A stretch of DNA of 64,000 nucleotides from Larix kaempferi (Eukaryota; Streptophyta; Pinopsida; Pinales; Pinaceae), in NCBI GenBank assembly GCA_027924585.1, contig BSBM01000904.1, forward strand, positions 17,691,501 through 17,755,500, read 5' to 3'. The position numbers and the translations under genes are program-made. Positions 33,720-44,949 of the stretch are shown piece by piece; the stretch's first letter is position 1; the number at the start of each line of letters is the position of its first letter. Below the pieces are notes generated by a model. The model saw nothing but the letters and a program-made list of their open reading frames with translations, did not search any database and was not told the DNA's origin.

Positions 33720-35818
33720 ACGAGGATGACATCAGTGTTTTGCAACCAATTAAAATTAAAAAAAAAATATTTTTTTAATAATTAGATTTAATATAATTTA
33801 TTTAACACTATAGTCAAACTATAGCTTGAGAAAAAATTTTAATCTATAAACCCAAATTAATAAGTACTCTGCGATACATATATGATTCCCTTCGGGGACA
33901 TAACAATTAAAGCCTTGGAATGTTGGCTATGAAGAGTGCATCAATATATATGAAGAGTGCTATTGTTGCTTACCAGGTTGGCTATGAAGTGTTTTTTATT
34001 GAATTTCTAAAAAAAATCAGATTTCTATTATTTCCAACCCATGATTGTGGCATAAATCTTATGTACCCAATCACTAGTATCGCAAAATATGAGACCCCAT
34101 AGCAACTCAAGACAAACGTGTATCCAATCAAAAGAATACTTGGAAGCCAAAAGGGATTTTGCAGCTAGGTTGTGGGTTTCATTACAATGCACTTCTTCAT
34201 ATAGTGGTAGACTAAGTGGGACAATGAGAACGTTTGACCATGAATATGCCCTTATTACAAGCTTCCAAAGGTTGAATTATTTCCACGTGTCTAGTGGTAT
34301 TTATTTGTAAAGCAAGTGGGACAATGGGAGCATGGCCATGAATATGCCCTTACTACAAGCTTCCAAATCTTGGATTATTTCCACATGTCTAGTGGTATTT
34401 ATTTGTAGTTGGGAAAAGGGAATGAATCAAAATATTTGACAAAGTTCCAACCTTGAGGTATTTCTGAGTGATTCTTTTACGACACTAGCTTGTCATACAT
34501 ATTTCAATCGTGTATATAATGTATCAGAAAGATGAAAACGACTCTCACTCCCAAGTCTACTTTTGAACCTACGCATGGATACCAATTTAGTACTAGTCAA
34601 TGTATCTAACATTGATCATCTTTTGGGATGTTAGAGGTTGATCTAACATTGATTCATAAGTTGGATAATTTTTCAAAGCAAATGTCGTAACATTCAATGT
34701 GTGTAGGTTGCCTTGGAAAGAGATGGTAAATATATCGGTGAACAATGCACCCAAAGGATACAACACCCCTTAGTAATGAGAAAATGAGGAGATTCCTTTT
34801 AGTCAATAAAAAGGATCATATTGACTTGAGACTTCATAACATTAGAGAGAGACTTGGAGGGATTATGGGGTGTTCATGGTTTCATATGATTAAAAATACA
34901 TCCATCATAGACTTTCCTTCAACAAATTGGTTTCTAGTCCATGAAGGGTCATGTTTTTGAAAGGTCCAAAGGATGGTTCATATTTGATGGGTTACCTCAA
35001 AGAGGATACTCAAGAGGTTGATTGAGAATATGTTGTTCAAAGTGTAGTAGATAGTGCAACCGATAACATACTTGTGAGGGAATGATTAAGGATAAGTGCC
35101 CAAATATATCTTGGACTCTTTATGTTGTTCATTACTTGAACCTCCAACTAAAATATTTTAATCACATTTCATTGTTTGCGAAAATAAGCTAATTTTATTA
35201 TTGTCCAACAAATGACCACAAAAGTGTTGGTTTTTTGGGTTATTCCAAAAGTGTTTACACCATATCTGGGAATGCTTCATGAGATTTGGGGTACATGGTG
35301 TACGATTATACCCTAGATGTCCTGAGATGGATTGTAGCATAAGAGATGGTCCATGATGGATATGCACAATTGAGATAGCTTTCTCAATAGAAGTTGGATC
35401 TCATGATGGTGTTGGCTTCACTTTCTCCCCTTAAGCATTGGATATCTCTTCATAGTTTGGTGGATGCCCTTCATTGATGCCTCATGAAGGAGCCAATTAC
35501 TTAGAGAAGAATTAAGGGGATATGGATAATTTTGCATCATGGAGGAGGGATTCAAGCCCTAGTCAGTGTGTGGCAACTTGGTTTTCTATTCGGGGGATTG
35601 GAGATGGCTTGGGCATTCCTAGGGATTCGAAAGTGCTCTTACAAGGGGTCCCTAGCCCAATGTCGAAGTACATTGGTTAGGGGGATCGATGGAGTTCGTG
35701 AAGGCTTGTGATGGAGTGGTGTGGACTTGCTTTACATGGATACATCACCCTAGATTCCTTATTGTGTCTGACATTAGCTCGAAGCATGACACATATTTTA
35801 GAGTGGACATATCACTTG
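33720..35818. other. No gene recognised
   Basis: AT-rich at first, then moderately mixed. Short frames on both strands match nothing I know. It contains the 100-bp duplication listed next and ends at the LTR of the outer copia element. Confidence 0.45.
34214..34407. repeat. 100-bp tandem duplication
   Basis: AAGTGGGACAATG begins at 34214 and 34314; both copies go on through CATGAATATGCCCTTA and GTCTAGTGGTATTTATTTGT, with a 2-bp difference in length and several substitutions. Confidence 0.85.
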
Positions 35819-36843
35819 TGTTGGACTACAAGGGCTCATGTAGGTTGCTTGTAAGGGACTATGCCCACATAATATTGTTAGTGTCCCTTACCTCTCATAT
35901 AAATAGAGGAAGGAGTGAGTATTTCCATACACAACATTATTTTTACTTAGCTTCTTGGAGGAAGTCACTAGGGTTTCCTCGTGAACCCTAAGAGAAGATA
36001 TGAAGTCTAGAGGAGACATATTTGTCAGAGCTAGATCCTTGTGAGGTTCTATGGTTTACTCTTGTGAAGGATACCTTGGTGATGATAACTCATCTATCTC
36101 CCCAAGGTATTCTTATGTACTTAGTCTCTCTCATCCTTGATTACTAGGGTTTCTCGGAGATTCCTATGGTCAGGGTTTCTACCCTAAGAAGGAAAGAAGA
36201 TTAGAGTTTGGCGATAAACCCTAGGGTGGATTTGTGGAGAAGAAGAAGCGAAGAGTATGTGTTGGAGAGATTATTACATTGGATCTCCTTGGTTAAACTA
36301 GGGTTTGATGATCTACCATAGTTTGAGATGTTTTGAAAGTTGGAGTTTTTGTACTAGCCTTGAAAGAAGGTTATGGTATGTACTTGTACTTTGTCTTTAG
36401 CTAATAATTTAAGTTTCTATCTATCCATATCTTGTGCCGTTTTCATATTTTCCAATTACATGTTCTTTATGCTTGCTATTTATAGTGATTTAGATGTCTT
36501 GTAGATTTGACACGAGTAAAAGAGAAAATTGTTAAGTGATTTAACATCTAAAGGGAGAACAAAAGGCGTTACATTTGCCACTATTATATTGTTGTTAAAG
36601 TACATTTTTGGATTTGGTTATTCATTGATAAGTTTTTCTAGAAGGTGTTCAAATTTATCTCATTGTTTGGTATATTTTCTCCTTGGATTGTCATGAATTT
36701 TGGGGTTGTTAGAAGTGAATTATTGTGATATTTTCACTATTGTTTTATACACTAATTTACAACAGTTCCAAAGGCAAAAAATTCAAGGGCCAAGGTGAAA
36801 TTTCATAATTGCATTACAGTATCATTTTGAGAGATTTCCAACA
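35819..36843 (+). repeat. 5' LTR of the outer copia element
   Basis: It begins TGTTGGAC and ends TTCCAACA, an inverted repeat, and the PBS follows at once. A strong TATA box CATATAAATAGAGG is at about 35895, 80 bp inside. No second copy exists in the window, so the left border rests on the TG and inverted repeat only. Confidence 0.75.
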
Positions 36844-36855
36844 TGGTATTAAAGC
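36844..36855 (+). promoter_or_regulatory. Primer-binding site of the outer copia
   Basis: TGGTATTAAAGC matches the initiator tRNA-Met site TGGTATCAGAGC at 10 of 12 positions and directly follows the LTR end. Confidence 0.75.
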
Positions 36856-37143
36856 GTTGTAGCTTGAAATTACTCTTGAGTAAGAGGGAGTTTACATGGG
36901 ACAAGTACTCGACATAACAAGAGAATTAGGTGTGAAACCTTAGATTTATTGGGAGAAGCATTTTGAAACGAGCAAGGTTTATTTCCAGGTTATAATCCAT
37001 AAATGACAAATATATATAATAATTGCGTGATGAATAAGAGAGATAGATATATAATTACAATACCATTGGTGGTATACTTATATATGCATCGACTAGTCAC
37101 CATGGTTGATAGTTCATGTCCCTTCATCAGGTCATGTCCTTTA

Positions 37144-37500
37144 TGAAAGTGCTAAACATGTTTATGTGTAACAGTGTATATGATTCTTAATCAAAACAAA
37201 AAGTGAACAATGGTATTCACACATAGTACACTAAAATTTACCATGGAAACCTTGAAGGGAAAAACCAACTTAACTTAGAGCGTCACCGCTCTCTTTGTTT
37301 CTTTTTCATTGTATTAATTCAATCGTTTACAATACAATATATAGGCACTCACCAACCTTTGAAACCCTAATTCCCAAACCCTAATTATATTACAATGGGC
37401 CGAAAAACCATTGGCAAAAAATAGCCCAAAAACAGAGCTAGCCCCCAAAACCCCACCGAAAGGGGGGTAGTCATGCAGAGAATATAACACATACCCAACA
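37144..37500 (-). repeat. 3' LTR of the minus copia
   Basis: On the minus strand it begins TGTTGGGTATGTG and ends ACTTTCA. AAGTGGGAGAA (complement of 37501-37511) directly before it is the polypurine tract. A TATA-like CTATATATTG lies near 37345. Carries a GAGCG..CGCTC insertion of 13 bp compared with the other LTR. Confidence 0.92.
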
Positions 37501-37511
37501 TTCTCCCACTT
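37501..37511 (-). promoter_or_regulatory. Polypurine tract of the minus copia
   Basis: Minus-strand AAGTGGGAGAA abuts the 3' LTR. Confidence 0.85.
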
Positions 37512-38000
37512 ATTGTTTTCTCTACATACATGTACATGATTTTGTCAGATCAACAATCCAGGGCACGAATTCCCATTGCTTCTCTACACTAAGAAAACTT
37601 CTCAATGCTCGAAATTTTTTCAATGAATATGCAACATTCTTCGAAGTGTCAACTTTCTCCAACAACACATTTCTTTCAACCATGTCTCTTGCAAAGTGAT
37701 AATGCACATCGATATGCTTAATTTTTTAGTGATAAGTAGGGTACTTGTCCAGGAAGATTGCACTCTGATTGTTACAATCTAACCTCATAGCGTGTTGTTC
37801 AAACCCAATGTATGAACACAATCTCTATAACGATACAACCTCTTTACTTACATGAGTGGTTGCCATGTATTTAGCTTTTGTAGTTGATAGTGCTACCACA
37901 ACCTATTTCTTACTTATCCAACTGATAACACACCCAAATAGGTTAAACACATACCCACTTGTAGATCTTCTACGATCCAGATCTCCAATCGAGTCAACAC
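37512..38000 (-). pseudogene. copia RNase H remnant
   Basis: 37522-37707 reads MHYHFARDMVERNVLLEKVD, then TSKNVAYSLKKF: the KHIDVRYHFIRD and KNVADxLTK ends of copia RNase H. Up to about 38000 the rest reads only in pieces, including a block with the ATTEAEYMA region eroded. Confidence 0.75.
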
Positions 38001-40720
38001 CAACAACACCATGTACATTCAACACTCTATCCTATCTAGCTCTTTCTGGATAAAAAATTGCACCATTTGTAGTTCCATGCAAATACCTGAACACCTCTTT
38101 ACTCCTATCCAATGCTCCTTTTTGGGTTCTGACATATACGTTCTCAAAATTCCCATTGTGTGGGCAATGTTTGGTCTAGTGCATACCATGGCATACATCA
38201 AACTTCCAACTGCGCTAGCATAAGGAAAACAAGAGATGTCTTCTTCTTCTTCTACTCCACTCTTGGGACACTATTCTGCAGATAATTTTACACCTACAGG
38301 AATAGGGACTTTTACCGGTTTACATTCCTTCATATTAAACCCATGTAATATTGTCTCGACATATTTTTGTTAATTTTTGAGCAAATATGACGAGCTTTGA
38401 ACTTTAAAACTTTAAGTGTGGAAATACTGAATACTTTAATCAATGAACCATTCAATCACATGAAACATTCAACCATAACACAAGATGTACCCTGGGGAAA
38501 ACCCTCAAAACAATGAGGATGAAAAACTCCAGCAAATCTTCAGAGTATAATTATGATAGATAGTAGAGAATGTCTTTTACAAAATAACAGATTGCTTCTA
38601 GCACCCCAGGTGCTAACTAAGAGAGAATACTGAGCAATAGAGAATAGAGACCAACTGTATCAACTTTCCATGTGCCCAACACATTAATAACAAGCAAGAC
38701 TCACTGCCATGCAAGCTATAGCAAATGGTTGCATGGGTAATGGCGCATCACATGCAAAAAATGCAAATTGCCTTCTTTGAGAATTATCCTGCAAAAATAG
38801 AAGTGCCTTGCCTTCAAGGGAGAAGAGAATTCACTTCACATTGAATTCATCAATCATGTATAACATATTTATAGATTCTTCACATGCATTGTCTTCTATT
38901 TTTATCTTCTAAATTCATGATGAGCTTGCCCTCCATCTGGATGAATCAATCCTGCATGAAGAAGAGTGCACCACTTCTCATGCAATGCATTAACTCACTA
39001 AACTGAGTCTTCGAATGAACTCGACCCATAATTGAAAGCTTGCCCACTTAGTTAGGTGGCTAACTTAAGTGTCGTCATGCAAGTGTCGCAACTCAAGTGT
39101 CGCCTTTTAGTTTAACATAAGTGTCGTCTTTTAGTTTAACATAAGTGTCGTCATGTAATAACACTTAGTTAACTAGATATTCTTTGTTATCGCTTAGTTA
39201 ACTCTCTTTAACTAATTATTTCTTGTTAACATCACTGTAGTGATAAATTCAAGTTCTCTAATTAACTGAGGCATACATTGTGGCTTTAACTGAAGCTAAA
39301 CAATTCGAGTCCACTTAGTCATCTCATGAGCAAATTGAATTCTCTTTTTCTCTATGCATTTATCTTTATTTCTTATCTTTACTGCATGGTCAATATGCGT
39401 TAACTTTAATTATCTATTATATCATATTATGCTCAAAATATATGTTATATGTTCTGATCATATTATATTACTCTCGGACCAAATGATTGTATGCTAAAGT
39501 AATTCACTCTAGAGGTGGCCAGTATATAAAGGAGACTTGATAGAAATCGGTGACCATGGTTAGTAATACATCATACAACATTAAGGCTTCAACATGCAAA
39601 GCATCTCCTCTATAATTGGAGGTCCACCCCATGGGTACCTACTATAACTGGAGGTCCACATGAGAATCTGACTTGACACACAAGTCCCGAGCCTTGTCCA
39701 ACAAGACTTTACAACATCATCACTTTGATACATCAAAGCATTCACCTCAACACCTGAGGAATAACCTTTTACAATTGAATACTTAGTCATTCTTGAGTCC
39801 AACTCAAGAATCTACTCCAAGTTCTTGAGTCCTACTCAGGCTCCCTACCTCAACACATGAGGCCTAATCTTGGCTGCACAAGATTCGCTAGGAGAATGAC
39901 TCGTGATGTTGTACATTTAACAATTTTCTCTAGTTCAACCAGAGTTTCCTTTCTTCACGATTTCTTTTGATCTCCATTCCCAAGATGAAATTGGCAACAC
40001 CGGGATCCTTCATGTCGAACTTGGAGGGTAACTATGATTTCACCTCCTTGATAAACCTCCATGTTGTTTCCAACCAACAACATGTCATCGACATACAACA
40101 CTACATAAATAAAATATTTTCCAACCTACTTTCTATAGACACAGCGGTCAACTTTGCTTCTTACAAAACTCGGTTCCAATATGTATGTGTCAAACTTCTG
40201 GTACCACATCCTTGGAAACTACTTTAGAGCATAAAGGGACTTCTTTAGCTTCCAAACCAACTCCTTCTTACCCTTTATTGTAAACCCTTCAAGTTGCTTC
40301 ATGTAGATTTCTTCTTTGAGGTCCCCATGTAGGAATGTTGTTTTTACATCCATTTGTTCTACCTCCAGATCAAATGTTGCAGCAAGAGACAACAAAAATC
40401 TAATGGAAGCCAATTTTGCAACAAGGGAAAATATCTCACCAAAGTCAATTCCCTCTACCCGAGAATAACCTTTTGCTACCAATCGAGCCTTGTACTTCTT
40501 GACTTTTGCTGCTATATTCAGTTTCTTTTTGAACACACATTTTCTACCAATAGATTTCCTTCCATTAGGAAATCCGACCAAATCCTAGACCTCATTTTTC
40601 TCCAAAGACTCCATTTCTTCTCTCGTGGCCTTCTTTTAGAGTTTGCACTCTTCATTATTAACTTTCTCTTTTAAAAATATAGGTTCATCATTAATAGCAG
40701 ATATAACAAAAATATAACGA
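38001..40720 (-). pseudogene. copia reverse transcriptase, split by a solo LTR
   Basis: The N-terminal half (40219-40581) is open: VFKKKLNIAAKVKKYKARLV, AKGYSRVEGIDFGEIFSLVA, EVEQMDVKTTFLHGDLKEE and KLKKSLYALK. The catalytic YVDD is intact in LYVDDMLLVGNN (about 40080-40100). FILGMEIKRNRE (about 39960) stands just before the insertion; QKYVETILHGFNM (about 38335-38370) resumes after it. 38019-38201 gives MMYAMVCTRPNIAH, the end of RT. Stops and small shifts prevent expression. Confidence 0.88.
38368..39922 (-). mobile_element. Solo LTR, 1555 bp, with perfect target duplication
   Basis: It begins and ends with the inverted repeat TGTTAA..TTAACA. ATTTT flanks it on both sides (38363-38367 and 39923-39927), and removal of one copy restores the RT reading. 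On the minus strand a TATA-like TCTATAAATATG (about 38870) and a late part with GGGTTTTCCCCAGGGTACATC-like sequence resemble U3-R-U5 of a copia LTR. No coding or second LTR is inside, so it is a solo LTR. A 25-bp unit with AAGTGTCG and TTTTAGTTTAACAT is repeated near 39090-39150. Confidence 0.92.
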
Positions 40721-41634
40721 ATATTGGGTGGATTATACCTTTCAGGTGGCTTCCTTACATGGTTAGAACTCCTTGAGGTTGGAGTCTATGGTTCCACTTC
40801 ATCTCTGATTCACATGACTCTTCCTCCTTATTTGAATCATATCCTTCATTCTTTATCTCAAACTCCATTTTCTCTGGTCCTTTTTCTTTTGGTTCATCTT
40901 CATTCGTGGAAGTGCTCTCAACTTCTTTGAAGATCACATCTCGACCGTACATTGTTTTCTTTGTTATAGGATTCCACAGTCTGTAACCTTCCAGTCTATC
41001 TTTGTATCCTATAAAGATACATTTCTCTACTTTATTATCCAATTTCTCCTTTTCTCCTTAGAAACATGCACAAAAGCATCAGACCCAAAAACTTTGAGAT
41101 GTGCAACAGAAGGCTTCTTACCATACCATACTTCATGAGGAGTATTGTCGACCAAAGCTGATGTGGGTGATCAATTCTCCAGATAAGATGCAATGGTGAC
41201 AACTTTATCCCATAATTCTTTTGCTAACCCTTCACCACTGAGCATACTCCTCGCCTTTTCCATCAGTGACTTGTTCATCCTTTTTACAATCCCAATTTGT
41301 TGGGGTGTATACGAAGTTGTATTTTACCGTGATATACCACACTATTCGCAAAAACAATCAAAATATTTAACACATAATTCACCTCCATTATCAGTTCTCA
41401 ACACTTTTATTTTCATTTCTATTTGGTGTTCAACACAAGCCTTGAACTCCTTGAATTTAACGAAAAATTCAAAATTCCTTTTAAAGAAATGCAACCATGT
41501 ATTCCTCTAGAAATAATCTATAAATGACACATAATATACAAATCTTCCCAATGATGGAACAGGTATAGGACCAAACACATCATTGTGTATTAACTCCAAG
41601 ATCTCCTTTGCCCTTGTAGCACTAGAAGGGAATT
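40721..41634 (-). pseudogene. copia integrase remnant
   Basis: 40755-41042 reads MDNKVEKCIFIGYKDRLEGY, RLWNPITKKTMYGRDVIFKE, the C-terminal end of copia integrase, with an acidic stretch after it. Upstream (41042-41230) pieces such as NTPHEVWYGKKPSVAHLKVF are legible. The catalytic core (41230-41630) is eroded; one block near 41300 reflects the QNGxxER motif. Confidence 0.75.
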
Positions 41635-42330
41635 TCACTCGATTCTGCTTCCCATATAAAAATGCTGACAAAAATCAAAATCTAGTTTACAATTAGAAAT
41701 ACCTTCAACCATACATTTACCTTGTAATGCTTGAAGGCCCTTCTCTCCAACATGTCCCAACCTTCTATGCCACAGCATAATATCTCCTCCAGAGACATCA
41801 AGGTTTTTACTTTCTTCACTTTTATTCTCAAGAAAAATAGAGTTGTTACACTCATTAGTGACGATGCTTCTCAATAGCTTGTACATAGTTCCACACCGAA
41901 ATCCCTCATCAAAGCCATTGCTCCTCAAACCATTTTACATTTGACCTTTTTGAATACATTATTTACACCTACGTCGCTCATTGTGCTAATAGATATCAGG
42001 TTTCTGGCTAGATCCGGAGTGTGCCAAACACCAAGAAGGGTTCTAATCCTTCCATCCTTCAACAATAAATTCACTTTTCAATGCCCTGTAACTTTGGTTG
42101 GCGAATCATATCCTAGGAGGACATCCCCTCCATTATACCTTTCATACTCACAGAACCACTCCTTGTTAGGAGTCATATGAAAGAAAGCACCTGAGTTGAT
42201 CAACCAACCATCACTTCCTGACTGTGTACTTGTAGAAGCCAAGTACACATCCCCTCCTTCTTCTGAGGAGGAATTTCCTTAAGTGGATGGAGTATCCTCT
42301 AACACTTCACCTCTTTCAACGTTTTTTCGA
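41635..42330 (-). pseudogene. copia protease and GAG-pre-integrase remnant
   Basis: About 42180-42240 reads SGSDGWLINSGAFFHMTPNK: the protease motif WLIDSGASFHMT with the catalytic Asp changed to Asn. 41635-41928 contains MLWHRRLGHVGEKGLQAL and later LDFDFCQHFYMGSR, the pre-integrase domain with parts of its zinc site changed. Confidence 0.82.
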
Positions 42331-43130
42331 TCTATAATTCTTCTTATAATGCCCAACCTTATTGCATTTCCAACATAATTTCTTCTAAGATTCTCCCGAA
42401 GATTTAAAGCTTCCCCTAGAATTAGGTCTCCTCCCTGTATATTTATTTTTCCGGTCTTTGGGACGAACTCTCACTGATAAGGCATTGGTTCTAATTTTCC
42501 ATGGATTTTCTCCTAATTTCCTCTGATAATAGGGATGTAACTACATCCTCAAACTTCAATTTAGTCTAACTAATACTACCTATTGCCACAACAAAATTAT
42601 CCCAAGAGTCTGGTAGAGAATATAAAGAGGTAATACACCTCTCTTATTCCTCCATCTTAATATAAATTGAGATTAGTTGACTCACCAAAGTATTGAATGC
42701 ATTTAGATGCTATGTCATAGAGACACCATCTTCCATCGTGAGATGATTCAATTTCTTTCACAAAAACAATTTGTTTACTAGGGAATTTGACTAATATATA
42801 TTCCAAAACTTTAACCACAACTTATTTATAGTGTCTTCTCTAGAGACATTCAATAGTACTGAATCTAAGAGACAAAGATGAATCATACTCCTCACCTTTT
42901 AATCCAACTTATCCCAATTTTTTTCGACATAGAAATAGGTTTTGTACCTGGATCCACGATCACCCACTGCTCCTTATCTACTCGAATATCCTCCATCTCG
43001 AGGTTCCACAACTCTAAATTTTATCCATAAATTTTTTTAATTTCCAATCTATAACTGCTCGCCATTATTTTAGCAAGAGAATCACCTTTGCAGAGCTCCC
43101 ATTGAAACCGAGTTTATTACAGACCCAAGA
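42331..43130 (-). pseudogene. copia gag remnant
   Basis: The zinc knuckle reads CWKCNKVGHYKKNYRSKKR (about 42335-42390), with the last Cys changed to Tyr. The gag body (42400-43130) is legible only in pieces, read downward from near 43100. Position between PBS and protease supports the call. Confidence 0.65.
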
Positions 43131-43177
43131 ACCGAGCTAAACCCTCAACAACAAAGGTGTCCCCCTGAAGCCAAATA

Positions 43178-43192
43178 CTGCTATGATACCAA
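43178..43192 (-). promoter_or_regulatory. Primer-binding site of the minus copia
   Basis: Minus-strand TTGGTATCATAGCAG lies one base from the 5' LTR and matches the initiator tRNA-Met site TGGTATCAGAGC with one mismatch. Confidence 0.88.
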
Positions 43193-43193
43193 T

Positions 43194-43542
43194 TGAAAGT
43201 TCTAAACCTAAACTTTTTAAGTGTAATAATGCATATGATTCTTAAGCAAAATAGAAAGTAAACAATGACATTCACACACAGTACACATAAATTTACACTA
43301 GAAACCTTGAAGGGAAAAACCAACTTCACTTCTCTCTTTGTTTTTTGTTGTTGTATTAATTCAACCATTTACAATACAATATATAGGAATTCACCAACCT
43401 TAGAAACCCTAATTCCCAAACTGGAATTAGGTTACCATGGGATGAGAAACCATTGGTCGAAAATAGCCAAAAAATGGAGCTAGCCTCTGAACCCCCATCG
43501 GAAGGGGGGTAGTCATGCATTGAATATAACACATACCCAATA
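43194..43542 (-). repeat. 5' LTR of the minus copia
   Basis: Homologous to 37144-37500 over its whole length. Its outer end is TATTGGG instead of TGTTGGG on the minus strand, a G-to-A change. Confidence 0.92.
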
Positions 43543-43679
43543 CTTTAGTGAAGATATGTCTCTTCATTATTATTGATTTATTATTATTTATATATTTAGT
43601 GTTTATAGATATACTGCGTTTGTAGTAGTTTTTTCCACTTCATATAACACTAATATTGTGCACTTGAGATCTGTATAGG

Positions 43680-44412
43680 ACGCGTAAGGTGATTCTCGGT
43701 CTTAGAGAGTGTGACAAGTTGGAGGGAGCTTCTAACTTTATTCCATGGAAGTTAATGCTTCAGATTCTTATGGAAAAGGCTGATCTTTGGAAGCACATTT
43801 AAAGGGAGATTCTAAAACCTACAGATCCAACACAATTGGATACTCATTGATAGAAGGAAACCAAAGTGAATAGAACCATTCTTGATTTAGTGAAGGATCG
43901 ATTCATCTCACACATTGTTGATAATAAGACTGATAAGAATATGTTAATGCTTTAGTTAATCTATTTCAAAGTTATTGTGCTCCTTGACAAATGCTCTTAC
44001 GAAACCAACTCTCAATGGTTAGTATGAGCAAGACATATACTATGCTAAGGTTTTTGACAAGGATTAGTGGATTCCATTGGAACTATGTTTGAGAATTAGG
44101 AGTTAATATCCATAGCCATTAAAGGGATTCTTCCTTCATGGATGCCTTTTGCTTAGGATATTTGTGCTCACGAAAATATGCCTCCCAAAGCTTTTGGTAT
44201 ATCTTGTGCAAGAGGAAATCATATTGTAGTCTTGTTCAAAGCAACAAGCGAAAGTGGATGCTATTGGTCTCGTCAAGAAGACAAAGAAGAGTAGCAATAA
44301 AGGATTGAAGAGGAAGGATAAGACACATTCATGAAATAAGGACTTGATTAATATCATGTGATTTTGATTTCATGGGATGGGACAATATGCAGGACAATGC
44401 CCTTTAAAGAAA
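43680..44412 (+). pseudogene. Outer copia gag remnant
   Basis: KLEGASNFIPWKLMLQILME (about 43717) is the L-x-G-x-N-(F/Y)-x-x-W-K block at the start of copia gag. LDLVKDRFISHIV follows at about 43884. GMGQYAGQCPLKKKGKS (about 44373) is the zinc knuckle with His replaced by Gln. Frame changes at least three times. Confidence 0.75.
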
Positions 44413-44449
44413 AAGGGAAAAAGCATGAAATAGATTGCACCTAAGACTG

Positions 44450-44930
44450 TTCTAGGAGTAGAGGAGGGGACCTCTAAGTTTGAGATTGTTTTTCATGGAT
44501 TTTTGTTTATAGTCTAAGATTGTTTCCATTGTTGGTTATTATATGAACAACATAGATTCAAGAAACATGACATTTGAAAAATCCCTATTCAACATGGTTT
44601 AAGATCAAAAGGGAGATATGGATGTGGATCTTGGTGATGATCCCACTCACCCTATAAAAGGAGTGAGGCCCATTTCATTTCAAATGCCTTCATATGATGT
44701 TCTTGATTTGGATGATATTTGGTTTGTCTCGGGGTTGAGGAAAAACCTCCTTTCAGTTTCTTCCATGACAAATATACACTTGAGAGTTGTTTTTAAGGGA
44801 CAAAAATACACCATTAGTTATTGCAGTCTAGCTAGTCCGAAGACATTGACTAGAGGGGTGAGAGAGGGTGTCCTTTATAGGTTACTTTCTATTCTATTAG
44901 CACTCTTACATTCCTGATTCTAGTGAGAGG
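44450..44930 (+). pseudogene. Outer copia protease/pre-integrase remnant
   Basis: 44618-44917 is open: LDLDDIWFVSGLRKNLLSVS (compare LxxVLFVPGLKKNLLSVS of relatives) and RGVREGVLYRLLS, the entry to the pre-integrase domain. The DSG motif itself is not legible upstream. The element is cut just after this. Confidence 0.75.
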
Positions 44931-44949
44931 CCAGTAGGGATTTCTAGTT

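Larger units (their letters stand above)
37144..43542 (-). mobile_element. Ty1/copia element, structurally complete, with target duplication
   Basis: Both LTRs (37144-37500 and 43194-43542), PBS and PPT are present, and CTTTA flanks both ends exactly (37139-37143 and 43543-43547). Read from the high end, gag, protease, integrase, RT and RNase H follow. The 6399 bp include a 1555-bp solo LTR inside RT; without it the element is 4.8 kb, a normal copia size. LTRs differ strongly (several indels, roughly 15-20% by eye), so it is old. Every domain carries stops. Confidence 0.95.
35819..44930 (+). mobile_element. Outer Ty1/copia element of a nested pair, 5' part
   Basis: A 1025-bp 5' LTR (35819-36843), a primer-binding site (36844-36855) and an untranslated leader are followed, after the interruption by another copia element at 37144-43542, by gag (43680-44412) and the protease/pre-integrase region (44618-44917). 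The leader would be about 440 bp without the insert. The element is cut off near 44930 where a minus-strand LINE begins. Integrase, RT, RNase H and 3' LTR are absent. Confidence 0.82.

Noticed and set aside
33440-33745. A 101-codon minus-strand frame considered as the first JAZ exon
   Set aside because: It runs through the 49-bp minisatellite and shows no JAZ N-terminal similarity or splice sites in phase.
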